DNA of 13,587 nt from Halococcaceae archaeon (GCA_007129135.1 SKWB01000295.1:1-13587), one strand, 5' to 3'; shown: positions 1 through 7,650, counted from the first letter of the stretch. Program-made: numbers and translations. The notes: generated by a model not told the origin, from the sequence alone.

Positions 1-607
1 CGACCTGGTAGCTCCCGACCGGGAGCTCGAGGTAGCCGGTGAGTTCACCGAACGGGAGGTCCTCGATGACGAGGTCGTCGTCGACGTAGACGTCGACGTT
101 CGGGGCGTCCGGCGAGAGGTGAGCCACCGAGACGAACCCCGACGCCTCCTCCTCGTCGTCGTCCATCTCCTCCTCTTCTTCCTCCTCGTCGACGGAGAGC
201 TCCCCGCGCATCGAGTCGGGGTGGATGCCACAGTCGTAGGCCGCCATCTCCTCGCTCGCGGTGAACGACAGCGTCGCGCTCTCGCCTTCCTCTTCGACGT
301 CCTCGGTCGATTCGAGCTCCTCGTCCTCGTCATCGAGGATCCTGAGGTTGTGTGGCGAGCCGTCGACGTTCTCGAAGGTTATCTCGTACTCCTCGCCCGC
401 GACCAGCGAGAGCGTCGGGTTCTCCTCGCCCTCGATCTCCTCGGGAGCGACGCCGACCCAGCCACCCGTCTCACCGTCCAGTTCGAACGTGTGTGTCTCG
501 TCGTCTCCCTCGTCGTGGCTGTCGGCGGTCGCGTAGCCCCCGACCGCGCCGACGATCGCGACCCCGCCACCGACCTGAACGAACCGTCGTCGTGTTACGT
601 CCTTCAT
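1..607 (-). CDS. Tat-exported cupredoxin (halocyanin-like) + DUF4397 fusion protein, 3' end outside window
   Basis: I translated this by hand from an ATG at 607-605; 202 residues are visible before the window edge, so the C-terminus is missing. Residues 1-29 form a Tat signal (RRRFVQ at 6-11, hydrophobic stretch, then ATA-DS as a possible cleavage site); there is no lipobox Cys. Residues about 38-139 match a plastocyanin/halocyanin fold with all four type-1 copper ligands: H86 in SPHNLRI, then C126, H129 and M133 in the C-x2-H-x3-M loop. A Glu/Asp-rich linker (139-155) follows. From about 157 the sequence FVSVAHLSPDAPNVDVYVDD starts a DUF4397 domain, a beta-sandwich family common in secreted proteins. 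Expected role, by inference: a cell-surface or extracytoplasmic protein with an electron-transfer or copper-binding head. The DUF4397 function is unknown. Domain calls are confident; the partnership of the two domains is less usual. Confidence 0.88.
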   Translation of the reverse strand, partial: MKDVTRRRFVQVGGGVAIVGAVGGYATADSHDEGDDETHTFELDGETGGWVGVAPEEIEGEENPTLSLVAGEEYEITFENVDGSPHNLRILDDEDEELESTEDVEEEGESATLSFTASEEMAAYDCGIHPDSMRGELSVDEEEEEEEMDDDEEEASGFVSVAHLSPDAPNVDVYVDDDLVIEDLPFGELTGYLELPVGSYQV

Positions 608-652
608 GGCTTGTAGCCGACCGACGGTTAGGACGGATCACCGATCAAACTG

Positions 653-666
653 ATACCATACTAGTT
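653..666 (-). promoter_or_regulatory. Possible promoter of the cupredoxin-DUF4397 gene
   Basis: Read on the minus strand, an AT-rich stretch containing TAGTAT followed by GGTAT lies roughly 46-58 bases upstream of the ATG at 607. If it acts as the TATA box, transcription would start near 630 and give a leader of about 20 bases. The match to a haloarchaeal TATA box is only moderate, and it is the best candidate in the region. Confidence 0.3.
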
Positions 667-675
667 CGATCCCGG

Positions 676-692
676 TGGGGAGCCGATCCCCA
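676..692. promoter_or_regulatory. Inverted repeat TGGGGA-N5-TCCCCA, candidate operator
   Basis: Perfect 6-base arms separated by five bases (GCCGA). The dyad lies between the two divergent promoter candidates, about 10 bases beyond the minus-strand box and 35 bases before the plus-strand TATA box, where a regulator serving both genes could bind. Short GC-rich dyads arise often by chance in DNA of this composition. Confidence 0.25.
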
Positions 693-726
693 GTAAGTGA
701 TGATCGGCCAGGCGGATGCAGGGTGG

Positions 727-734
727 TTTTTATA
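727..734 (+). promoter_or_regulatory. TATA box TTTTTATA
   Basis: This is one of the most AT-rich octamers in the window and a good haloarchaeal TATA box. Transcription would begin near 755-760, leaving a leader of about 185 bases before the GTG at 944 of the peptide-binding lipoprotein. Such a long leader is unusual here, so the box may serve an unrecognised small transcript, or the lipoprotein may also use a weaker element nearer its start. Confidence 0.45.
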
Positions 735-943
735 CTCCGAACCGGTAGACCCGACCGGCGCGACCCGAGATCACACTCTTCGTGTTCGCGCCCACCCCAT
801 GAGCGATCGATCGGTGGGCCCCCCGTTGGCACACCGATTCGACTGCCAGCCAGACGAGCGGTGCGACCGATGGCCGTGGAGGGTCTGGGCTCCCGGTTCG
901 CCGCAAACGAAACCGATTTGCGTCGTAGCTCCGGATCACGGGT

Positions 944-2554
944 GTGAGTAACAGCCATACGGTCCGGCGACGAACGGTGTTACGGTACGCGGGAGCGGGC
1001 GCGGTTTCGGCCGTCCTCGCGGGGTGTGTCGGCGAGGAAGATGAGGAGCCGGAGGGAGACGACGGGGAGGAGACCGACGACACGGTCGAAGAGGAGGAGG
1101 AGGAGAGCGACGACGAGGGGATTACGATCGTCCAGGACGCGATCGGGACGACGCTCGACCCGCACGCACACCGCGAGGCGGTGACGACGCGAACGCTCTC
1201 ACAGACCTACGAGGGGCTGATCCGACGGGACCGCGACGCGGAGATCGTTCCCGTGCTCGCGACGGAGTACGAACGGATCGACGACGAGACCGTTCGCTTC
1301 GAGATCAGAGAGGGCGTCGAGTTCCACGACGGCTCGGAGCTTTCGCCCGAGGACGTCGCCTACAGCGTCCGCCGGATCGTCGATCCGGACGTCGGGATCG
1401 CGAGCCCGCAGGCCGACCAGATCTCGGGGGTGGTCGACGCGGAGGTGACCGACGACGGCGCGGTCGACGTGCTGATGGACACGGTGAACCCCGCGGTCTT
1501 CTCGCTGTTCGCCGCCTACATGACCGTGATGAACGAGGAGTGGGTCGAGTCGCGCGACGCGGACGACGTCGCGACCGACATGAACGGGACCGGCCCCTAC
1601 CGGATCGTCGAGTACGAGGAGGACGTCGAACTCTCGCTCGAACGGTTCGAGGGCTACTGGGACGACGAGCCGGAGGTTCAGGCGGTGACCTTCCAGGGCC
1701 AGCCCGAGTCGAGCACGCGATACAGCGCGCTCCAGGCCGGCGAGGCCGACTTCATCACCGACCTCCACCCCGACGACGCCCCGAGCATCGAGGACGAAGA
1801 CGACCGCCGGGTCGACTCCTCGCCGGCGACCCGGATCGTCTTCATCGCGATGCGCTACGACGTCGAGCCGTTCGACAGCGTCGAGTTCCGCCAGGCGATG
1901 AACTACGCGATCGATCTCGATGCGATCATCGAGTCGGTGCTCTCGGGGTTCGGGGAGCCGACGAGCCAGCCCTCGATGGAGGGCTTTTTCGGGTTCAACG
2001 AGGGGATCGAACCCTACCCGTACGACCCCGACCGGGCGGCGGAGCTGGTAGCGGAGAGCGGCTACACGGACGTCGACCTCGAACTCCACACGCCGATCGG
2101 CGACGTCTTCGGCGACGTCGAGGTCGCCCAGGCTGTCGCGGGCTACATCGACGACCTCGAGGAGGTCTCCTGTGAGGTCCAACAGCGCGAGTTCAGCTCG
2201 CTCGTCGACGAACTGCTCGACGGCGAGATCGAGACCTCGCCCGAGATGTACCTGATCAGCTGGGGCAACGCCACCTTCGAGACGAGCGCCATCGCGATGC
2301 CCCCGCTCGCGAGCACCGGCTCGCTCACCTCCTTCAGCGACGAGGAGATAGACGAGCTGTTCACGGAGGCGGAGGCCGAGGCGGATCTCGACGCGAGGGA
2401 GGAGCTCTACTTCGAGATCAACGAGCGGCTCCACGAGCTCGCGCCGTGGATCTTCCTCCACCAGCACTACAACATCTACGGGATCGACGAGCGGATCGAG
2501 TGGGAGCCCCGGATCGACGAACAGATCTACGTCCGGGAGATGGGACTCCGGTAG
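944..2554 (+). CDS. Peptide/nickel-type (family 5) ABC transporter solute-binding lipoprotein
   Basis: 536 residues, the normal length for the DppA/OppA/NikA family. Residues 1-28 carry a Tat signal (RRRTVLR at 8-14) ending in the lipobox LAGC with C28 as lipidation site. A flexible Glu/Asp-rich stretch (about 30-58) then tethers the protein to the outer face of the membrane, as in many haloarchaeal lipoproteins. The mature part has the family signatures: an N-terminal lobe with VPVLATEYE, EFHDGSELSPEDVAYSVRR and NGTGPYRIVEYE, and a C-terminal lobe with EFRQAMNYAIDLDAI. Its role is to capture a peptide or similar ligand and deliver it to a DppBC-type permease. The GTG start is the first possible start in frame and gives a complete Tat signal; no Shine-Dalgarno is visible. 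No family-5 permease or ATPase genes lie beside it, and it converges on the unrelated BMP operon with a 28-base gap. The ligand cannot be told from sequence. Confidence 0.93.
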   Translation: MSNSHTVRRRTVLRYAGAGAVSAVLAGCVGEEDEEPEGDDGEETDDTVEEEEEESDDEGITIVQDAIGTTLDPHAHREAVTTRTLSQTYEGLIRRDRDAEIVPVLATEYERIDDETVRFEIREGVEFHDGSELSPEDVAYSVRRIVDPDVGIASPQADQISGVVDAEVTDDGAVDVLMDTVNPAVFSLFAAYMTVMNEEWVESRDADDVATDMNGTGPYRIVEYEEDVELSLERFEGYWDDEPEVQAVTFQGQPESSTRYSALQAGEADFITDLHPDDAPSIEDEDDRRVDSSPATRIVFIAMRYDVEPFDSVEFRQAMNYAIDLDAIIESVLSGFGEPTSQPSMEGFFGFNEGIEPYPYDPDRAAELVAESGYTDVDLELHTPIGDVFGDVEVAQAVAGYIDDLEEVSCEVQQREFSSLVDELLDGEIETSPEMYLISWGNATFETSAIAMPPLASTGSLTSFSDEEIDELFTEAEAEADLDAREELYFEINERLHELAPWIFLHQHYNIYGIDERIEWEPRIDEQIYVREMGLR

Positions 2555-2582
2555 CCAGACGGCACGGTCGACGCGAGGGGGC

Positions 2583-3638
2583 TCACTCCTCGCTCTCGTA
2601 GGGCTCGCCGACCGAGGCGGGCATCCGCGTCTTCCCCCAGACCGTGAGGACGACGATGACGCCGACGTAGGGGGCGAGGCCCATGAGTCGACCCGAGACC
2701 GCGATGTCGGCCGTCTGGAACTGCACTTGGAGCATATCGAGGCCGCCGAACAGCAGCGCGGCGGCGGCCGCACCCAACGGGTTGTAGTTGCCGAAGAGGT
2801 AGGCGACGATGGCGATCCAGCCGCGACCGTCGACCATCGTGTCGCCGGTTCCGATGAAGTTCCCCGCGTGTGCGAGCAGCACCGCCCCGCCCAGTCCTGC
2901 CATCACGCCGGAGAAGACCACCGTCGCGTACCGGACGCGGTTGACGTTCACCCCCGCGGTGTCGAGCGCCTCCGGGTTGTCGCCCGCGGCCTGTATCCAG
3001 TAGCCGTATCTGGTCCGGTAGAGGACGACCCAGGCGGCGACGACCACGACGGCGGTGACGACCACGAACGGCGACTGCTGGAAGAGGATCGGTCCGACGA
3101 CGGGGATCTCGACGAGATAAGGGAGCGAGTAGTAGTTGACCCTGGTGAGTCCGGGGCTCCGAACGGTTCCCCAGACCAGCGAGGCCGCGAAGGGCGCGAA
3201 GCCGAGCCCCATGAACCAGACGGCGAGCCCCGCGACGATCTGGTCGGCCTCGAACCGGATGAGCAACACCGCGTAGGCGAGGGTGAGCAGCACCGAGAAC
3301 ACGACCGCCAGGAGGACGGCTGCCCAGAGGTGTATCTGTGTCGGGTCGGTCCCGCCGAGGCCGTACAGCGCGACCGCGGCGGTGATCGCGCCGAAGATCA
3401 TGAACCCCTCTAAGCCGATGTTGAACACACCGCTCTTCTCGGCGTAGAGCCCCCCGATCGCCGCGAGCGCGATCGGCGATGCGGCCAACAGCGCCCGGTT
3501 GACGAACCCGACAGTGACGATCCGCTCGACGGGGACGTCGAACCAGACGACCGCGGCCGCCCCGAGGACGAGCAGACCGAGGAGGCCGATCCCGCCGAGA
3601 CGGGCCTCCCGGCTGGCGGAGTAGTCGGCGAGGCTCAC
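2583..3638 (-). CDS. BMP-type ABC transporter permease, YufQ/NupQ-like (COG1079 type)
   Basis: 351 residues, strongly hydrophobic, with about eight to ten predicted membrane helices. The family hallmark is YAEKSGVFNIGLEGFMIFGA at 65-84. A cytoplasmic loop RYGYWIQAAGDNPEALDTAGV (210-230) corresponds to the EAA-like ATPase-coupling loop. Together with the upstream permease it should form the heteromeric channel of a nucleoside or simple-sugar importer. It is the last gene of the operon: its GTG start overlaps the TGA stop of the preceding permease (GTGA at 3638-3635), implying translational coupling. No T-rich terminator is seen after its stop, which lies 28 bases from the end of the convergent lipoprotein gene. 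Confidence 0.93.
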   Translation of the reverse strand: MSLADYSASREARLGGIGLLGLLVLGAAAVVWFDVPVERIVTVGFVNRALLAASPIALAAIGGLYAEKSGVFNIGLEGFMIFGAITAAVALYGLGGTDPTQIHLWAAVLLAVVFSVLLTLAYAVLLIRFEADQIVAGLAVWFMGLGFAPFAASLVWGTVRSPGLTRVNYYSLPYLVEIPVVGPILFQQSPFVVVTAVVVVAAWVVLYRTRYGYWIQAAGDNPEALDTAGVNVNRVRYATVVFSGVMAGLGGAVLLAHAGNFIGTGDTMVDGRGWIAIVAYLFGNYNPLGAAAAALLFGGLDMLQVQFQTADIAVSGRLMGLAPYVGVIVVLTVWGKTRMPASVGEPYESEE

Positions 3639-4771
3639 CGCTCCCCCCCACCGAGACCGGTCCGTTCGGCGATCATCCGGAACAGCTCCGGGGCGGCGAC
3701 GAACAGCACGACCAGACCGACGATGCCGTCGATCAGCTGGACGGGCACCTCGCTGTGGATCTGGACGTGCGAGCTCGCGGAGTCGAGCGCGCCGAACAGC
3801 AGCGCCGCCGGGACGACACCGATCGGGTTGTTCGCCGCGAGCAGGCTGACGGCGATCGCGTCGAAGCCGTAGGTCCCGAGCCCCGTGGGATCGATGAAGT
3901 AGCCCTGGACCATGATCGCGAAGACCGCGCCGACCAGCCCGGCGACCATCCCCGAGAGCGTCATGGTCGCGACGATCATCCGTTCGGCATCGACCCCGGA
4001 GTAGGTCGCGGCCCGAAGCTGGTAGCCGCTCGTCACCATGTCGTAGCCGAACCTGGTCCGGGTCATGAGGACCGAGATCACGGCGACGACGACGAGCGCG
4101 AGCCCGAGACCGACGAGCGAGAAGCTCGGATAGTCGAAGAGCAGCTGCGGGAAGCCGACGTTGTCCGGGAGGTACTCGGTCCGAACGGAGCGTGCGTCGT
4201 CCGGACGGAGCGGCCCGTCGACGGCCCAGCCGACGACGCCGATGGCGATGAAGTTGAGCATGATCGTCGTGATGATCTCGTTCGCGCCGTAGTACGCCTT
4301 CAGCGCGCCCGGAAGCGCCGCGTAGAGCCCGCCCGCGACGGCCGAGGCGAGCAGCCCCACGACGATCAGCGAGACGCCGCCGATCCGTCCCTCCGGGAGG
4401 TACGGCGCGAGCCAGACGATCGACAGGACACAGGCGATCCCGCCGAAGATCAGCTGTCCCTGTACGCCGATGTTGAAGACGCCGGCCCGGAACGCGATCG
4501 CGACGGCGACCCCGGCCAGGACGAACAGGGTGGTGAACTGCAGGGTCCGCGCGAACGCCCGTTCGCTCCCGAACGAGCCGACGACGAGCTGTGTGGCGAA
4601 CCGTATCGGATCGTAGCCCGCCAGTGCGACGATCACCAGCCCGATCGCGAGCGCCAGCCCCGTCGAGCCGACCGCGATGCCGATCCGTTCGTAGACCGAC
4701 GCGTCGAGCATCCGGTCGGCGGCCCGGTCGAGCGCCGCTCGAACCCGTCCGGAGTCCGGCGCGTCGCTCAC
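3635..4771 (-). CDS. BMP-type ABC transporter permease, YufP/NupP-like (COG4603 type)
   Basis: 378 residues: a polar N-terminus (1-27), then about eight to ten membrane helices. Diagnostic segments are FRAGVFNIGVQGQLIFGG at 94-111, YYGANEIITTIMLNFIAIGV at 160-179, and the coupling loop RFGYDMVTSGYQLRAATYSGV at 240-260. It resembles the following permease in plan but is a distinct paralogue, as usual for this family, where two different permeases pair. The GTG start overlaps the ATPase stop (GTGA at 4771-4768), and its own stop overlaps the start of the next gene. Substrate specificity sits mainly in the binding protein and cannot be read from this sequence. Confidence 0.93.
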   Translation of the reverse strand: MSDAPDSGRVRAALDRAADRMLDASVYERIGIAVGSTGLALAIGLVIVALAGYDPIRFATQLVVGSFGSERAFARTLQFTTLFVLAGVAVAIAFRAGVFNIGVQGQLIFGGIACVLSIVWLAPYLPEGRIGGVSLIVVGLLASAVAGGLYAALPGALKAYYGANEIITTIMLNFIAIGVVGWAVDGPLRPDDARSVRTEYLPDNVGFPQLLFDYPSFSLVGLGLALVVVAVISVLMTRTRFGYDMVTSGYQLRAATYSGVDAERMIVATMTLSGMVAGLVGAVFAIMVQGYFIDPTGLGTYGFDAIAVSLLAANNPIGVVPAALLFGALDSASSHVQIHSEVPVQLIDGIVGLVVLFVAAPELFRMIAERTGLGGGER

Positions 4772-6414
4772 GGCTCGGCCTCCGCGGGGTCGCTCTCGGT
4801 CGGTCCGTCCCCGAGGTCGTGGCCGGCCATCAGGAGCCCGAGCTCCTCTTCGGTCACCGACTCGGGATCGACCGTCTCGATGAACGCCCCGTCGTACATG
4901 ACGGCGATCCGGTCGGAGAGCTTCCGTATCTCGTCGAGCTTCGAGGAGACGACGACGACGCCGAGGCCCTCGTCGCGGAGCTCGATCAGTCGGTTGTGAA
5001 TGAACTCGATCGAGCCGATGTCGACCCCACGGGTCGGGTGTGCGGCGATCATCAGCTCGGGGTCGTGGCCGATCTCACGCCCGACGATGAACTTCTGCTG
5101 GTTCCCTCCGGAGAGCGAGGCCGCCTCGGCTCCCGTTCCCGAGGTCTGCACGTCGAACTCGCGGACGACCTCCTCCGCGTGCGCGGAGACCCGCGACCAG
5201 TCCAGCCAGCCGTCGACCGAGTAGGGCGCGACCGTCTGGTTCCCGAGCAGCGCGTTTCGCACCAGGTCGTACCGCTGGACCAGTCCGTCCGTCTGTCGGT
5301 CCTCGGGGACGTAGGCGATTCCGGCCTCGATGCGCGTTCGTCGGCCGGTCTCGGTGATCTCCTCACCCCGGAACCGGATCGTCCCGGCTCCCACCGGTCT
5401 GAGCCCGGTGAGCGCCTCGACGAGCTCCGTCTGGCCGTTGCCCTGCACGCCGGCGATCCCCAGGATCTCGCGCTCCCGGACGCCGAAGCTCACGTCGCTG
5501 ACCCGCTCCAGTCCACGGTCGCCGTCGACCCGGAGACCCTCGACCTCGAGGACGGGCTCTCCGGGCTGGGTCTCCCGGGAGAGGCGGTCGAACAGGACCT
5601 CCCTGCCGACCATCATCCGTGCGAGCTCACCCTCGGAGGTCTCCGACGCACGCACGGTGCCGATCGCCCGACCGTCGCGGAGGACGGTGATCCGGTCGGC
5701 CGCGGCGAGCACCTCGTCGAGTTTGTGCGAGATGAAGACGATCGAGCGGCCGGCCTCGCGGAGGTCGTCGAGCAGCCCGATGAGCGCGTCGACCTCCTGC
5801 GGGGTGAGCACCGCAGTCGGCTCGTCGAAGACGAGTATCTCCGCACCCCGGTAGAGGCTCTTTACGATCTCGACGCGCTGGCGTGTCCCGAGGTCCAGCT
5901 CCTCGACGGGCGTGTCGAGGTGGCGATCGACGTCGAAGCCGTAGCGCGAACAGAGCGACTCGATACGCTCTCTCGCCGCCGCCTCGTCGACCAACCCGCG
6001 CCGTGTCGGCTCGGTGCCCAAGACGACGTTCTGGAGGACCGTCATCGGGGCCACGAGCTGGAAGTGCTGGTGGATCATCCCGATCCCGGCGGCCATCGCG
6101 TCCTGTGGCGAGTCGAACCGGCGTGGCTCGCTGTCGACGACGATCGACCCCTCGTCCTGGTCGTAGAGCCCGTAGAGGACGCTCATCAGCGTCGTCTTCC
6201 CGGAGCCGTTCTCCCCGAGGAGGGCGTGGATCTCACCCTCGCGGAGGGTGAAGTCGACGTCCTCGTTCGCGACGACCTCCCCGAACGTCTTGGTGATCCC
6301 CTCGAGACGAACGACCGGTCGGTCCCCTCTCGTCTCCGCACCGGTTCCCTCGCCGTTCCCGTCCGTACGTGTCATGTCATCTGATGTGTCTCGGATCGAC
6401 CGGTCGTCGTCCAC
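4768..6414 (-). CDS. BMP-type ABC transporter twin ATP-binding protein (NupO/RbsA-like, COG3845 type)
   Basis: 548 residues with two fused nucleotide-binding domains. Domain 1 (about 34-275) has Walker A GENGSGKTT (67-75), a Q-loop near HQHFQ, a degenerate signature LDLGTRQRVEI (173-183), Walker B ILVFDEPTAVLTP (193-205) and switch H230. Domain 2 (about 288-530) has a Walker A without the usual Lys (GVQGNGQTE, 322-330), a good signature LSGGNQQK (434-441) and LMIAAHPTRGVDIG in place of a standard Walker B. The loss of the domain-2 Lys is normal in this family, so hydrolysis is probably carried mainly by domain 1. The protein powers the two permeases that follow. The start is uncertain: GTG at 6414 lies 38 bases after the binding-protein stop, while ATG at 6375 (residue 14) would leave 77 bases and remove a short acidic lead. 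Neither has a clear Shine-Dalgarno. Confidence 0.93.
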   Translation of the reverse strand: MDDDRSIRDTSDDMTRTDGNGEGTGAETRGDRPVVRLEGITKTFGEVVANEDVDFTLREGEIHALLGENGSGKTTLMSVLYGLYDQDEGSIVVDSEPRRFDSPQDAMAAGIGMIHQHFQLVAPMTVLQNVVLGTEPTRRGLVDEAAARERIESLCSRYGFDVDRHLDTPVEELDLGTRQRVEIVKSLYRGAEILVFDEPTAVLTPQEVDALIGLLDDLREAGRSIVFISHKLDEVLAAADRITVLRDGRAIGTVRASETSEGELARMMVGREVLFDRLSRETQPGEPVLEVEGLRVDGDRGLERVSDVSFGVREREILGIAGVQGNGQTELVEALTGLRPVGAGTIRFRGEEITETGRRTRIEAGIAYVPEDRQTDGLVQRYDLVRNALLGNQTVAPYSVDGWLDWSRVSAHAEEVVREFDVQTSGTGAEAASLSGGNQQKFIVGREIGHDPELMIAAHPTRGVDIGSIEFIHNRLIELRDEGLGVVVVSSKLDEIRKLSDRIAVMYDGAFIETVDPESVTEEELGLLMAGHDLGDGPTESDPAEAEP

Positions 6415-6452
6415 GCCGGCGTTCTGAAGTCGTTCGTCGACCGAAGCCCCGA

Positions 6453-7625
6453 TCAGCAGCCGGTGGGGCCGCAGGTGAGGTCGATCTCACCGTCGATGAA
6501 CGCCTGTCTGGCCTCCTCGATGTTCTCGTCGAGCGAATCGGGTAGCTCGCCCTCGAACTCCTGGCCGACGACGAAGTCGATCCCCTCGTTCTCGATACTG
6601 AGGTTCTGCTCGCCCGAGACCTCCTCCCAGTCCCCCTCGACGACCGCCTCCGTGACCATGTACGTCGCCTCGTTGAGCGCCTTGATCGCGGAGCCGAGGA
6701 TGACGTCGGCGTACTGGTCGTCGGCGACCGACTGGTCGCTGTCGACTCCCAGTGCGAACCGGCCGTTGTCCTGGGCGGCGGAGAACGCGCCCGCTCCCGC
6801 TGCGGCCGCCGCGTGCCAGACGATGTCCGCCCCGTCGTCGAACTGCGAACTGGCGACCTCGGAGAGCGCCTCCGAGTCGGAGAAGCTCCCGCCGTAGCCG
6901 GTGAGCACGTCGACCCCGTCGTCGACCCACTCGACGCCCTCGATGTACGACTGCTCGAACGCGTTGATCAGGTCGATGTCCTCCCCGCCCGCGAAGCCGA
7001 CGACGCTCTCGTCGGGATCCGTCTCGCTGTCGCCGTGTTCGACCTCCTCCTGTGTGAGCGTGCCAGCCGCCACGCCCGCGAGGAACGACATCTCGTTGTT
7101 CATCTCGATCCAGCCCGAGACGTTCTCCGCGCCCTCGACGTGGTCGTTGATCAGCATCCAGTACTGGTCGGGAAAGCTCTCGGAGTGTTCGACCAGCCCC
7201 TCGTAGTGCTGGTAGCCGACCATGACGATCAGGTCGTAGGAGCCGTCGGCGGCGAGTTCCTCCTGTCTCGCCGCGAACTCCGCCGTCTCGGTCTCCTCGA
7301 CCTGCGTGATGGCGATGCCGAAGTCGTCTTCGGCCTGTTCGAGGCCCTCCACGGCGTTGTCGTTGAACGCGTTGTCCCCGAAGCCGGCGTCGCTGGAGAT
7401 GATCGCGACCTGGACGTCGGCCTCGTCCGTGTCGTCGTCCGTCTCCGTGTCGTCGTCCGTCTCCGCATCGTCGTCCCCGTCGGCCGGTTCGTCGTCCTCC
7501 CCGATGCACCCGACCAGGGTCACACCACCGATCGCCGCGCCGGACGCCAGTACGTCGCGCCGGGTCGTGCCTGACCCGTCGTCTTCCCTCGCATCGACCT
7601 CGGGACTGTCAGTATCTACCACCAT
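6453..7625 (-). CDS. BMP family (PnrA-like) solute-binding lipoprotein, probably nucleoside-binding
   Basis: 390 residues. After an acidic 20-residue lead comes a Tat signal (TTRRDVLAS at 20-28) and lipobox LVGC with C40. Residues 41-70 are an acidic linker built partly of ETDDDT repeats. The mature domain has BMP family marks: GFGDNAFNDNAVEGL (81-95), the GYGGSFSD segment (243-250), ADIVWHAAAAAGAGAFSAA (266-284), GVDSDQ (293-298) and ILGSAIKA (309-316). Characterised relatives, such as Treponema PnrA and the Bacillus Nup system, bind nucleosides, so purine nucleoside uptake is the leading guess; sugars or other ligands are possible. The protein ends CGPTGC, with C385 and C390 close enough for a disulfide. 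It is the first gene of the importer operon. A TATA-like element 29 bases upstream of the ATG suggests a leaderless mRNA. Confidence 0.93.
   Translation of the reverse strand: MVVDTDSPEVDAREDDGSGTTRRDVLASGAAIGGVTLVGCIGEDDEPADGDDDAETDDDTETDDDTDEADVQVAIISSDAGFGDNAFNDNAVEGLEQAEDDFGIAITQVEETETAEFAARQEELAADGSYDLIVMVGYQHYEGLVEHSESFPDQYWMLINDHVEGAENVSGWIEMNNEMSFLAGVAAGTLTQEEVEHGDSETDPDESVVGFAGGEDIDLINAFEQSYIEGVEWVDDGVDVLTGYGGSFSDSEALSEVASSQFDDGADIVWHAAAAAGAGAFSAAQDNGRFALGVDSDQSVADDQYADVILGSAIKALNEATYMVTEAVVEGDWEEVSGEQNLSIENEGIDFVVGQEFEGELPDSLDENIEEARQAFIDGEIDLTCGPTGC
7429..7476 (-). repeat. 18-base tandem repeat within the lipoprotein linker
   Basis: Two perfect copies of an 18-base unit (plus strand GTGTCGTCGTCCGTCTCC, at 7429-7446 and 7447-7464) are followed by a diverged partial third copy. 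The unit encodes the six-residue repeat ETDDDT in the acidic tether after the lipobox. In-frame slippage here would lengthen or shorten the linker without disturbing the binding domain. Confidence 0.8.
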
Positions 7626-7650
7626 GGTTACTGGCGTTTCTGTCCACTCG

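Larger units (their letters stand above)
608..943. other. Divergent intergenic region (336 bases), no convincing gene
   Basis: This stretch separates the divergently transcribed cupredoxin-DUF4397 gene (-) and the peptide-binding lipoprotein gene (+). It holds a weak minus-strand promoter (653-666), a perfect 6-base dyad (676-692), a strong plus-strand TATA box (727-734), and a second 7-base inverted repeat (ATCGGTG at 810-816 against CACCGAT at 832-838). One open frame (ATG at 799 to TAA at 951) could encode 50 residues, but its third codon positions lack the strong G/C preference of the neighbouring genes, so I do not call it. No RNA gene was recognised. Confidence 0.6.

Noticed and set aside
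799..951. A 50-residue open frame with four Cys, overlapping the GTG start of the peptide-binding lipoprotein
   Set aside because: Many codons end in A or T, unlike all neighbouring genes, and the Cys spacing does not match a zinc-ribbon pattern. It could still be a leader ORF, but nothing in its sequence supports coding.
1199..2773. Long minus-strand open frame (524 codons) opposite the peptide-binding lipoprotein gene
   Set aside because: It is the antisense shadow of a clearly recognised gene; the translation is low-complexity Arg/Asp/Val-rich sequence typical of the complementary strand of GC-rich haloarchaeal genes.
4591..6384. Long plus-strand open frame (597 codons) opposite the ATPase gene
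   Set aside because: Antisense shadow of the twin-ATPase gene, which has unmistakable Walker and signature motifs on the minus strand.
5880..6414. Degenerate signature in domain 1 and missing Walker A Lys in domain 2 of the ATPase as evidence of a broken gene
   Set aside because: The domain-2 change is a normal feature of this ATPase family, the frame is intact, and the domain-1 Walker A, Walker B and switch His are present.
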